From contig JALRBB010000023.1 of assembly GCA_023257915.1 (NCBI GenBank), positions 1 to 7,541 on the forward strand: a stretch of DNA of 7,541 bases. Direction: 5' to 3'. Positions 1 to 6,064 of this stretch are shown here, piece by piece; position 1 is the stretch's first letter; the number at the start of each line of letters is the position of its first letter. The notes beneath the pieces were generated by a model. It ran no database searches and had not been told where the DNA came from. It worked only from the letters and a program-made list of their open reading frames with translations. The stretch is from Quisquiliibacterium sp. Lineage in GTDB: Bacteria > Pseudomonadota > Gammaproteobacteria > Burkholderiales > Burkholderiaceae_E. The position numbers and the translations under genes are program-made.

Positions 1-431
1 TGACGCGCCAACTCCGGAAGGAACGCGGCAACAAGCCCCTCGCCGATGCTGAAAAAATAATTCGACGCAACCACTGCGAAGATCGCCAGAACGATCGTGC
101 CCGGTTGGGCAAAGCCCAGCGCGCAGGTAGCAACGACGCAACCGACTGTCGACAGCAGCAACAGCCGCTTCTTGGCCGCATGGGCGTCGGCGTAGGCACC
201 GATCGCCGGTGCACTGAACAGCACCAGCGCATTGGACAGTGCGAGCGCCAGCGTCCAGGCCAGCGTCGCCCACGAGGCATTGCCTGCGACCACCCCGACA
301 AAATACGCATTGAACACCGCAGTCAGCACCACTGTGGTGTAACCAGAGTTCGCAAAGTCGTACATTGCCCAGGCGAACACTTCGCGAGGCGCAACTCCCG
401 GATTCAATGCAGATCGGTCGAAAATCGCCAT
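1..431 (-). CDS. UMF1/Atg22-like MFS transporter, N-terminal part (cut by window edge)
   Basis: The 143 visible codons encode an integral inner-membrane protein that begins MAIFDRSALNPGVAPREVFA. Around residues 21-32 it carries WAMYDFANSGY, the signature of the UMF1 (Atg22-like) branch of the major facilitator superfamily. Hydrophobic stretches at about residues 33-49, 54-75 and 90-126 look like the first transmembrane helices. A short basic loop after the second, GAYADAHAAKKR, matches the MFS cytoplasmic loop between helices 2 and 3. The C-terminal two thirds lie beyond base 1. The substrate is not known for bacterial members, so none is assigned. The ATG at 429-431 is preceded by an AGGTGAG ribosome-binding site. 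The gene is divergent from srkA with a 90-bp gap. The family call is fairly sure; the function is open. Confidence 0.85.
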   Translation of the reverse strand, partial: MAIFDRSALNPGVAPREVFAWAMYDFANSGYTTVVLTAVFNAYFVGVVAGNASWATLAWTLALALSNALVLFSAPAIGAYADAHAAKKRLLLLSTVGCVVATCALGFAQPGTIVLAIFAVVASNYFFSIGEGLVAAFLPELAR

Positions 432-521
432 TCGGATTTCTCACCTGGGAATGAACGCAGCCCCGAATTTAACCATGCGCTCCATCCGCTTGTCGCTCTG
501 AAGGAAGCCTAGAATCGGACG

Positions 522-1523
522 ATGAACCTCGATAACGAAAATCTGCCGCAGGCGGCTCCCTACGCGGCACTCACCCCAGACCTGCTCCTGGACGCGATCG
601 AGTCTGTCGGCGAGCGCTGCGACGGACGAGTGCTGCAACTGAACAGCTTCGAGAACCGGGTGTTCCAGATTGGGCTGGATGCTGGCGGCTTCCTGATCGC
701 GAAGTTCTACCGGCCAAGCCGCTGGAGCGACGCGCAGATTGACGAGGAACACCGCTTCACGCTCGAGCTGGCCGACCACGAAATACCGGTGGTCGCTCCG
801 CTGCGCCATCATGACTCGACGCTGCATCGGTTCGGTGGATTCCGATTCGCGCTGTACCCGCGGCGCGGTGGTCGCGCGCCCGAACTGGACGATCCGGCGA
901 CGCTCGAATGGATCGGCCGGTTCATCGGGCGGATCCACGCGTTCGGTGCGACTTCACGCTTTGTTCACCGTCCGGCGATCGATCTGCAAAGTTTCGGGCT
1001 GGAGCCCACGCAATGGCTGCGCGAGCACGGCTGCGTTGCCGAATCGCTGCGACCCGCCTGGAACGCGATCGTCGATCAGGCGCTGGACGCGGTGCATCGT
1101 GCTTTCGACGAATCGGGCAAGCTCGCAATGATCCGCTTGCATGGCGACTGTCATCCCGGAAACATCCTGTGGACCGATGCCGGCCCGCATTTTGTCGATT
1201 TCGACGACGCCCGAAGCGGACCCGCGATCCAGGATCTGTGGATGCTTTTGTCCGGCGAACGCGGATCGATGACCAGACAGCTCAGTGATGTGCTGGCAGG
1301 CTATGAGGACTTCGCCGACTTCGACCGGCGCGAACTGCGGCTGCTCGAACCGCTGCGCACGCTCAGGCTGATTCATTACAGCGCCTGGATCGCGCGCCGG
1401 TGGGACGACCCGGCGTTTCCGGCGGCGTTTCCGTGGTTCGGCAGCGAACGCTACTGGCAAGACCGCATCCTCGAGCTTCGAGAGCAGCTCGCGGCCATGA
1501 GCGAGGAACCGTTGCAGGTCTGA
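522..1523 (+). CDS. srkA: Stress response serine/threonine protein kinase SrkA (YihE/RdoA)
   Basis: This is a 333-residue cytoplasmic kinase of the aminoglycoside-phosphotransferase-like fold, close to the 328 residues of E. coli SrkA. In E. coli, SrkA phosphorylates proteins, is Cpx-linked and protects cells from stress-induced death. Visible landmarks are NSFENRVFQIG (41-51) in place of the glycine-rich loop, the ATP-contacting lysine in LIAKFYRP (K61), and the catalytic loop LHGDCHPGNILW with D209 and N214. The metal-binding motif FVDFDDAR has D226. WMLLSG (240-245) and the C-terminal HYSAWIARRW are also typical. The start is firm, because an in-frame TAG lies four codons upstream (510-512) and no other Met follows before residue 203. 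The ribosome-binding site is weak. E. coli srkA sits beside dsbA, but no dsbA is seen here. The stop is 22 bp from the convergent prpE stop. Confidence 0.93.
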   Translation: MNLDNENLPQAAPYAALTPDLLLDAIESVGERCDGRVLQLNSFENRVFQIGLDAGGFLIAKFYRPSRWSDAQIDEEHRFTLELADHEIPVVAPLRHHDSTLHRFGGFRFALYPRRGGRAPELDDPATLEWIGRFIGRIHAFGATSRFVHRPAIDLQSFGLEPTQWLREHGCVAESLRPAWNAIVDQALDAVHRAFDESGKLAMIRLHGDCHPGNILWTDAGPHFVDFDDARSGPAIQDLWMLLSGERGSMTRQLSDVLAGYEDFADFDRRELRLLEPLRTLRLIHYSAWIARRWDDPAFPAAFPWFGSERYWQDRILELREQLAAMSEEPLQV

Positions 1524-1545
1524 GCGACGCTCGCGCCGCGCCGAT

Positions 1546-3435
1546 TCAGCCCGCCAGCGCGGCGCGAACCTGCTCGAGCGCCGACGGATCCTCGATCGTG
1601 GTCAGATCCCCAGGGTCGCGCCGCTCGCACAGCGCCTGAATCGCACGGCGCAACACCTTGCCCGAGCGGGTCTTGGGCAACAGCGTGACAAAGTGGACTC
1701 GCGCAGGACGCGCAATCGCACCGAGCTGCTGGTCCACGACCTTCATCACCTCGCCTTCGAGCGCCAGTCGCGTCTGGCTGGCCTCGTAAGGCGCCGGATC
1801 CTTGAGCACTGCAAAGGCAACGGCAACCTGACCCTTGAGCTGATCGGCGACTCCGACAACCGCACATTCGGCGACCGCCGCATGGCTGGAGATGGACTCC
1901 TCGATCTCACGCGTGCCAAGCCGGTGACCGGCGACATTGATCACATCGTCGGTGCGACCAAGAATGAAGTAGTACCCGTCGTCATCGCGCACTCCCCAGT
2001 CGAAGGTTGAATAGACCATGCGCCCGGGAATGCTGCTGAAGTAGGTATCGACGAAGCGCTTGTCATCGCCCCAGACGGTCTGCATGCAGCCAGGAGGCAG
2101 CGGCGGCACGATTGCGACAACGCCTTTCTCGTTCGCGCCGACCTCCTCGCCGGTCTGCTCATGCAGCAAACGCACGTCGTAGCCGTACATCGGCATGCCT
2201 GGGCTGCCAAGACGGGTTGGCGTCTTTTCAACGCCATGCGCCACCGTCAGGATCGGCCAGCCAGTCTCGGTCTGCCAGTAGTTGTCGATGATTGGACGGC
2301 CCAGTCCTTCCGAAATCCATCGCGCGGTCGGCTCATCGAGTGGCTCGCCGGCCAGAAACAAGGCGCGCAGGCTCGAGGTGTCATGCGCGCTCAGATAGGC
2401 CGGATCCTGCTTCTTGAGTACCCGGATCGCCGTCGGCGCCGAGAACATCACAGTGACTTTGTACTGCTCGACCAGCTTCCACAGAATGCCGGCATCCGGT
2501 CGAACCGGAGTGCCCTCGTAGACGATCGTCGCCATCCCCGCCAGCAGCGGGCCGTAAACAATGTAAGAGTGACCGACCACCCACCCGATGTCGCTTGACG
2601 AGAAATAGGTCTCCCCAGGGTTTCCGCAATAGATGTGCTTCATCGAAGCCGCCAGCGCCACGGCGTAACCACCGACATCGCGTTGCACGCCCTTGGGCTT
2701 GCCGGTCGTACCGGATGTGTAGAGCGTGTAGCTGATTTCGTTCGATTCGAGCCAGGTGACGGGAACCTGAGCTTGTCGGTGCCGATCGCGCAATTGTGCA
2801 TAGTCCAGATCGCGGCCATGGATGCGCCGCATCGGCGCGAGGCCGCGGTCGACCATCAGAACCTTCTGCGGCTTGTTACCCGCAAGCTCGATTGCCTCGT
2901 CGAGCAGATGCTTGTACGGCACCACCTTGCCAGCCCGCGAGCCCGCATCGGCCGACACAATCATGCGAGGCGTCGCGTCATCGATGCGGCTTGCCAGGCT
3001 ATGCGATGCAAAACCGCCGAAGACCACCGAATGAATCGCCCCGATCCGTGCGCAGGCATACATCGCAAAAACCGCTTCGGGAATCATCGGCATGTACAGC
3101 AGTACCCGATCGCCACGGCCTACACCTTGCTCGAGCATGATCGCCGCCATGCTCATCACTTCCTGATGCAGTTGCGCAAAGCTGTAGGTTCGCTCCTCAC
3201 CGGTCTCGGTCGACACATAGATCAGCGCGGGTTTGTCGGCCTGTGAAGCGAGATGCCGATCGATCGCGTTGTAGCAGAGATTGGTCTCACCACCGACGAA
3301 CCAGCGGGTAAATGGCGGATTCGAATAATCGAGCACACGTTCAAACGGCTTGTGCCAATGGATCAGGTTCGCCTGCTCCGCCCAGAACCCTTCGCGGTCC
3401 TCTATCGATTCGCGGTGAAAACTCTGCAGATCCAT
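1546..3435 (-). CDS. prpE: Propionate--CoA ligase (propionyl-CoA synthetase) PrpE
   Basis: This complete 629-residue cytoplasmic enzyme activates propionate with ATP and CoA to propionyl-CoA, the entry step of the methylcitrate pathway. It belongs to the adenylate-forming acyl-CoA synthetase family. The N-terminus contains HWHKPFERVLDYSNPPFTRW and GGETNLCYNAIDRHL, both typical of PrpE. The ATP-binding loop YTSGTTGKPKGV is at 239-250. YWQTETGWP (386-394) reads TGWP where acetyl-CoA synthetases usually read TGG. The hinge motif GRTDDVINVAGHRLGT is at 493-508, and KTRSGK ends in the catalytic lysine K593, whose acetylation controls this family. The start is well set: GGAGG at 3443-3447 sits 7 bp before the ATG. 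No prpB, prpC, prpD or prpR is in the window, so the gene looks monocistronic. A TAGAAT -10-like hexamer at 3477-3482 (minus strand) lacks a clear -35. Confidence 0.96.
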   Translation of the reverse strand: MDLQSFHRESIEDREGFWAEQANLIHWHKPFERVLDYSNPPFTRWFVGGETNLCYNAIDRHLASQADKPALIYVSTETGEERTYSFAQLHQEVMSMAAIMLEQGVGRGDRVLLYMPMIPEAVFAMYACARIGAIHSVVFGGFASHSLASRIDDATPRMIVSADAGSRAGKVVPYKHLLDEAIELAGNKPQKVLMVDRGLAPMRRIHGRDLDYAQLRDRHRQAQVPVTWLESNEISYTLYTSGTTGKPKGVQRDVGGYAVALAASMKHIYCGNPGETYFSSSDIGWVVGHSYIVYGPLLAGMATIVYEGTPVRPDAGILWKLVEQYKVTVMFSAPTAIRVLKKQDPAYLSAHDTSSLRALFLAGEPLDEPTARWISEGLGRPIIDNYWQTETGWPILTVAHGVEKTPTRLGSPGMPMYGYDVRLLHEQTGEEVGANEKGVVAIVPPLPPGCMQTVWGDDKRFVDTYFSSIPGRMVYSTFDWGVRDDDGYYFILGRTDDVINVAGHRLGTREIEESISSHAAVAECAVVGVADQLKGQVAVAFAVLKDPAPYEASQTRLALEGEVMKVVDQQLGAIARPARVHFVTLLPKTRSGKVLRRAIQALCERRDPGDLTTIEDPSALEQVRAALAG

Positions 3436-3524
3436 CTGATCGCCTCCCGGTCGCGTGTTTACTTATGTTGCGCTGCATTCTAAGGCCCGCCCTTACGCTT
3501 TGCTGACGAATCAGGCGGCATTTT

Positions 3525-3553
3525 TTGACAGGATCGGAGCCTTTGCTTAACCT
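3525..3553 (+). promoter_or_regulatory. Candidate sigma70 promoter for the NlpC/P60 gene
   Basis: A perfect -35 hexamer TTGACA (3525-3530) follows a T-run. After 17 bp comes TAACCT (3548-3553), a poor -10 with 3 of 6 consensus bases. Transcription would begin near 3560, leaving a leader of about 36 nt to the ATG at 3596. This argues against translation from the TTG at 3560. The call rests on hexamer matching only. Confidence 0.4.
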
Positions 3554-3595
3554 GCACCCTTGCTTTCGTGCCCATCCCCGTTTTTCTGCGTTTCG

Positions 3596-4372
3596 ATGTT
3601 GCCCAAGTCCGTCAAATCACCACCAGCCGCGCCCGGTTCAGGTCTCGCGTTGTCGCGCAAGATTTCCTGCCGGCTTATGCGCGCGCTGGCATTCGTGATG
3701 TTGCTCGCGAGCTTTCACACGCCGACGCTGGCAAGCGGCTTTGATCTTCGATCTGACACCACAACCGCCGGGACCGAGCTCGTGCTAAGGGCGCTATCGT
3801 TGCTCGGCGTGAATTACAAGTTCGGCGGTAGCTCGCCTGACACCGGCCTTGACTGCAGCGGACTGGTTCGACATGTGTTCCGGGAAGCAGCGGGACTTGG
3901 TTTGCCGCGCCGGGCGGTCGACATCAGCAAGGCCGGGGAAGTGATCCGCAAGGATGAACTCAAGCCGGGCGACTTGGTCTTTTTCAACACCTTGCGCCGC
4001 GCGTTCTCCCATGTCGGCATCTACATCGGCAACGGCCAGTTCGTTCACGCACCGTCCAGGGGCGGCGGCGTTCGGGTCGAGGACATGTCAGACCGCTACT
4101 GGCGAAAGCGCTTCAATGGCGCACGACGGATGCTATCTGCCAACGACGCGCCTGCGACATCAGAGCCACAGTCGGCATTCAGCTTGCTGCCGGCGATTCA
4201 GCCAGCAGCCTGGGGCGGCGTGGCATCCACGTCGGATGGTTTCAGTGCGAACGGAAACCCTGTGCCTTCGGAAGGCTTGAATCTTCCTTCCTTGCCGCGC
4301 TCGCTAGCGGACGACCCTCCTGCCCAGCGCGAATCCGGCGGGTCCGCAAACAGCCAACTGTATTTGCACTGA
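3596..4372 (+). CDS. Secreted C40-family (NlpC/P60) peptidoglycan endopeptidase
   Basis: This is a 258-residue exported cysteine peptidase of the NlpC/P60 family, which cleaves stem-peptide bonds in peptidoglycan. The N-terminus is basic and is followed by a hydrophobic segment, MRALAFVMLLASFHTPTLA, at about residues 28-46, with likely signal-peptidase cleavage after TLA. No lipobox cysteine follows it, so it is not an obvious lipoprotein. The NlpC/P60 domain spans about residues 60-180. Its catalytic cysteine is in LDCSGLVRHVF (C87) and its histidines are in SHVGIYIG (H139) and FVHAPSRGGG (H151), as in MepS/NlpC enzymes. A tail of about 75 residues rich in Ser, Pro, Ala and Gly follows and looks disordered. 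The start is uncertain: TTG 3560 or ATG 3677 (directly at the signal peptide) are possible, and none has a good ribosome-binding site. It is divergent from prpE. Confidence 0.88.
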   Translation: MLPKSVKSPPAAPGSGLALSRKISCRLMRALAFVMLLASFHTPTLASGFDLRSDTTTAGTELVLRALSLLGVNYKFGGSSPDTGLDCSGLVRHVFREAAGLGLPRRAVDISKAGEVIRKDELKPGDLVFFNTLRRAFSHVGIYIGNGQFVHAPSRGGGVRVEDMSDRYWRKRFNGARRMLSANDAPATSEPQSAFSLLPAIQPAAWGGVASTSDGFSANGNPVPSEGLNLPSLPRSLADDPPAQRESGGSANSQLYLH

Positions 4373-4391
4373 GCGCCTTTTCCCGAGGCGC
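4373..4391 (+). terminator. Weak hairpin just after the NlpC/P60 stop codon
   Basis: The arms GCGCCT (4373-4378) and AGGCGC (4386-4391) pair perfectly around a 7-nt loop, directly after the TGA. There is no T-tract behind it, so it does not fit a standard intrinsic terminator. It may only stabilise the transcript end. Confidence 0.22.
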
Positions 4392-4511
4392 GAGTATCGG
4401 GCAAAGCCGCATTGGCTCGAGCCGGTTTGTCTCAAGCGCCGAGTTGCGTTGAATGCCGTGTTTACCGTGCCCCACGGCCCTTTGATGCCGCCTCCAGAGA
4501 CTTAAATCTAT

Positions 4512-4540
4512 TTGCGAATAGTTCTCATTCGCGTTATAGT
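4512..4540 (+). promoter_or_regulatory. Promoter of the iron-binding protein gene
   Basis: The -35 TTGCGA (4512-4517, 4 of 6 consensus bases) and -10 TATAGT (4535-4540, 5 of 6) are separated by the ideal 17 bp. Transcription should begin near 4547, giving a leader of about 90 nt before the ATG at 4637. The Fur-like box covers most of the -35 and the spacer, the classical layout for iron repression. Confidence 0.65.
4514..4532 (+). promoter_or_regulatory. Fur box overlapping the promoter
   Basis: A 19-bp element has perfect 6-bp arms GCGAAT (4514-4519) and ATTCGC (4527-4532). Read on the minus strand, its core is AATGAGAACTATTCGC, very close to the AATGAGAAT-type Fur hexamer arrays of proteobacteria. 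It lies between and over the promoter elements, and the gene downstream encodes an iron-uptake protein. Together these suggest that Fe(II)-Fur represses transcription when iron is plentiful. The site is seen in the sequence; binding is inferred. Confidence 0.7.
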
Positions 4541-4546
4541 CTATCG

Positions 4547-4590
4547 ACGCACACATTCTCGTCTCCCCGTATCGAGGAATCCGTGTGCGT
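4547..4590 (+). other. Long imperfect hairpin in the leader of the iron-binding protein mRNA
   Basis: ACGCACAC (4547-4554) pairs perfectly with GTGTGCGT (4583-4590). Inside, ATTC (4555-4558) pairs with GAAT (4577-4580) and TCG (4559-4561) with CGA (4573-4575), leaving a 2-nt bulge, a 1-nt bulge and an 11-nt loop. This gives 15 base pairs starting at about the predicted transcription start. It is followed by GTTTACG rather than a U-tract, so it is not an intrinsic terminator. A 5'-end stabiliser or a protein or small-RNA target are possible roles. Confidence 0.5.
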
Positions 4591-4636
4591 GTTTACGCCG
4601 AAAGCACCGTCCCTACCCAACAGGATCGAAGGTTTC

Positions 4637-5689
4637 ATGAAACTCCCGCGTTTTCGCAGCGCATTTGCCGCTGCGACCAGCATTCTGCTGTCCGTTGCAT
4701 TCGGCAGCGCGCAGGCAGCAGACAAGATTTTGAATCTGTACTCCGCGCGCCACTACCAGACCGATGAAGCGCTGTACGCAAACTTCACGAAACAAACCGG
4801 CATCCGCATCAACCGGATCGAGGCTGGTGACGAGGCCTTGCTCGAACGACTGAGAACCGAAGGCAAGCAAAGTCCGGCCGACGTCGTGCTGCTAGTGGAT
4901 GCGGCACGGCTTTGGAAGGGACAAATCGAAGGCCTTTTTCAACCGCTAAAGTCATCAACCCTGCAGGCACGCATCCCCGCTCATCTGCGCGCCAAGGACG
5001 ACGGCAATGGTAGCGAATGGTTCGCCTTCACGACCCGCGCCCGCATCATCGTCTACAACAAATCCAAGGTACAGGCGAACGAAGTGGCCGACTACCAGTC
5101 CCTCGCCAGTCCATCCCTCAAGGGAAAGGTCTGCACTCGTTCCGGCATGCATCCGTACATGCTTTCGTTAATCGGCGCGATCTCGGAGCATCTCGGCGAG
5201 GCTCAAGCGCAGGCATGGGCCGCTGGCGTCGTGACCAATTTTGCTCGCACCCCGCGCGGTGGAGATACCGATCAAATCCGGGCCGTTGCCAGCGGCGAGT
5301 GCGCAGTTGCCCTGACCAACACCTACTATCTCGCCCGTCTGATGCGATCCGACAAACCCCAGGACAAGACAGTCATGCAGCGCATCGGCTTCGTGATGCC
5401 AAACCAGTCAAACTGGGGCACCCACCTGAACGTGTCGGGCGGCGGCATTGCGCGCAACGCTCCGCATCGTGACGAAGCCGTCAAGTTTCTCGAGTACCTC
5501 GCCAGCGACCAGGCACAAATCTACCTGGCCGATGGCAACAACGAGTGGCCAGTCGTGCCTGGCGTCAAGAGCAGCAATCCGGCCCTGGCCGCACTAGGCG
5601 AGTTCAAGCAGGACACCTTACCGATCGGCTCGATCGGACGCAGTCAGATCACCGCAGCGCGCATCATCGACCGGGTGCACTGGCGCTGA
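4637..5689 (+). CDS. Periplasmic Fe(III)-binding protein of an ABC iron transporter (FutA/FbpA type)
   Basis: This 350-residue periplasmic protein captures ferric iron and hands it to an ABC permease. The signal peptide is MKLPRFRSAF followed by a hydrophobic core, with cleavage expected after AQA (residue 27). The mature start ILNLYSARHYQTD is typical of the FutA/Campylobacter FbpA branch. The likely iron ligands are H39 and Y40, Y174 in MHPYMLSL, and the tandem Y230-Y231 in NTYYLARL, a one-His four-Tyr set. C166 and C222 match a conserved cysteine pair of this branch. The ATG at 4637 is chosen because the signal peptide begins there and GAAGG (4628-4632) precedes it; the frame stays open upstream without a credible start. 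A Fur-box promoter lies ahead. No permease or ATPase gene is adjacent, and the gene's end overlaps the convergent ridA by 26 bp. Confidence 0.93.
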   Translation: MKLPRFRSAFAAATSILLSVAFGSAQAADKILNLYSARHYQTDEALYANFTKQTGIRINRIEAGDEALLERLRTEGKQSPADVVLLVDAARLWKGQIEGLFQPLKSSTLQARIPAHLRAKDDGNGSEWFAFTTRARIIVYNKSKVQANEVADYQSLASPSLKGKVCTRSGMHPYMLSLIGAISEHLGEAQAQAWAAGVVTNFARTPRGGDTDQIRAVASGECAVALTNTYYLARLMRSDKPQDKTVMQRIGFVMPNQSNWGTHLNVSGGGIARNAPHRDEAVKFLEYLASDQAQIYLADGNNEWPVVPGVKSSNPALAALGEFKQDTLPIGSIGRSQITAARIIDRVHWR

Positions 5690-6032
5690 GCGCTGCGACG
5701 ATCTTGACTTCAACCAGATACTCCGGCCGGGCGAGCCTGGCCTCAACGGTTGCGCGCGTTGGGGTCTGTCCCGCCGGCACCCATTTGTCCCAAACGGCAT
5801 TCATCGCCCCAAAATCATCGATCGTCTTCAAAAAGATGGTCGCCTGAAGGATTTGGGTCTTGTCGCTGCCGGCTTCGGCCAGCAGGCGATCGATCGCGGC
5901 CAGAACCTGACCGGTCTGGCCTTCGACATCCTGGGATGGATCATCAGCCACCTGACCGGCCAGATAGACGACACCATTGTGAATCGCGACCTCTGACATA
6001 CGGGGGCCGACGTGCAGACGTTGGATGGACAT
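5664..6032 (-). CDS. RidA (YjgF/YER057c/UK114) family protein
   Basis: This 122-residue protein belongs to the Rid family of small trimeric proteins, several of which hydrolyse reactive enamine/imine intermediates from amino-acid metabolism. The VAIHNGVVYLAGQVADD stretch (15-31), the helix QTGQVLAAIDRLLAEAGSDK (39-58, one face of the barrel) and the C-terminal TPTRATVEARLARPEYLVEV fit the family. R93 lies where the substrate-binding arginine of archetypal RidA is found, and E108 matches the usual glutamate near the end. The pattern RMSEVAIHNG and AVWDKWVPAG place it in a divergent subgroup rather than true RidA, so deaminase activity is uncertain. AGGAG (6041-6045) lies 8 bp before the ATG. 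It follows the hydrolase gene by 32 bp, probably in one transcript. Its 3' end overlaps the iron-binding gene on the other strand. Confidence 0.92.
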   Translation of the reverse strand: MSIQRLHVGPRMSEVAIHNGVVYLAGQVADDPSQDVEGQTGQVLAAIDRLLAEAGSDKTQILQATIFLKTIDDFGAMNAVWDKWVPAGQTPTRATVEARLARPEYLVEVKIVAALSASAPGR

Positions 6033-6064
6033 TCGAAGAACTCCTGTCGGATTGGCGAACGCGA

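Noticed and set aside
510..515. TAGAAT hexamer that would place a leaderless start on the srkA ATG
   Set aside because: There is no -35 at suitable spacing; a single hexamer match is not enough.
441..938. 165-codon open frame on the minus strand over the start of srkA
   Set aside because: It is antisense to a firm srkA reading frame, has an arginine-rich shadow composition and no recognisable domain.
954..1460. 168-codon minus-strand open frame inside srkA
   Set aside because: It is a high-GC shadow of the conserved kinase frame, with no family similarity or ribosome-binding site.
1524..1545. Terminator between convergent srkA and prpE
   Set aside because: The 22-bp gap contains no convincing stem or T-tract.
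2635..3246. 203-codon plus-strand open frame inside prpE
   Set aside because: It is opposite a complete, motif-rich prpE, and its His/Arg-rich content is typical of an antisense shadow.
3503..3526. Possible small hairpin (CTGA/TCAG) followed by a T-run between prpE and the peptidase gene
   Set aside because: The stem is only 4 bp and lies between divergent genes where no terminator is needed; the T-run belongs to the TTGACA promoter context.
3560..3595. TTG start extending the NlpC/P60 protein by 12 residues
   Set aside because: It coincides with the predicted transcription start and has no ribosome-binding site; the added residues do not look like a signal peptide.
4412..4636. Upstream extension of the iron-binding protein by 75 residues
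   Set aside because: It begins at a TTG, would run through the Fur-box promoter and leader, and would put residues before a clean signal peptide.
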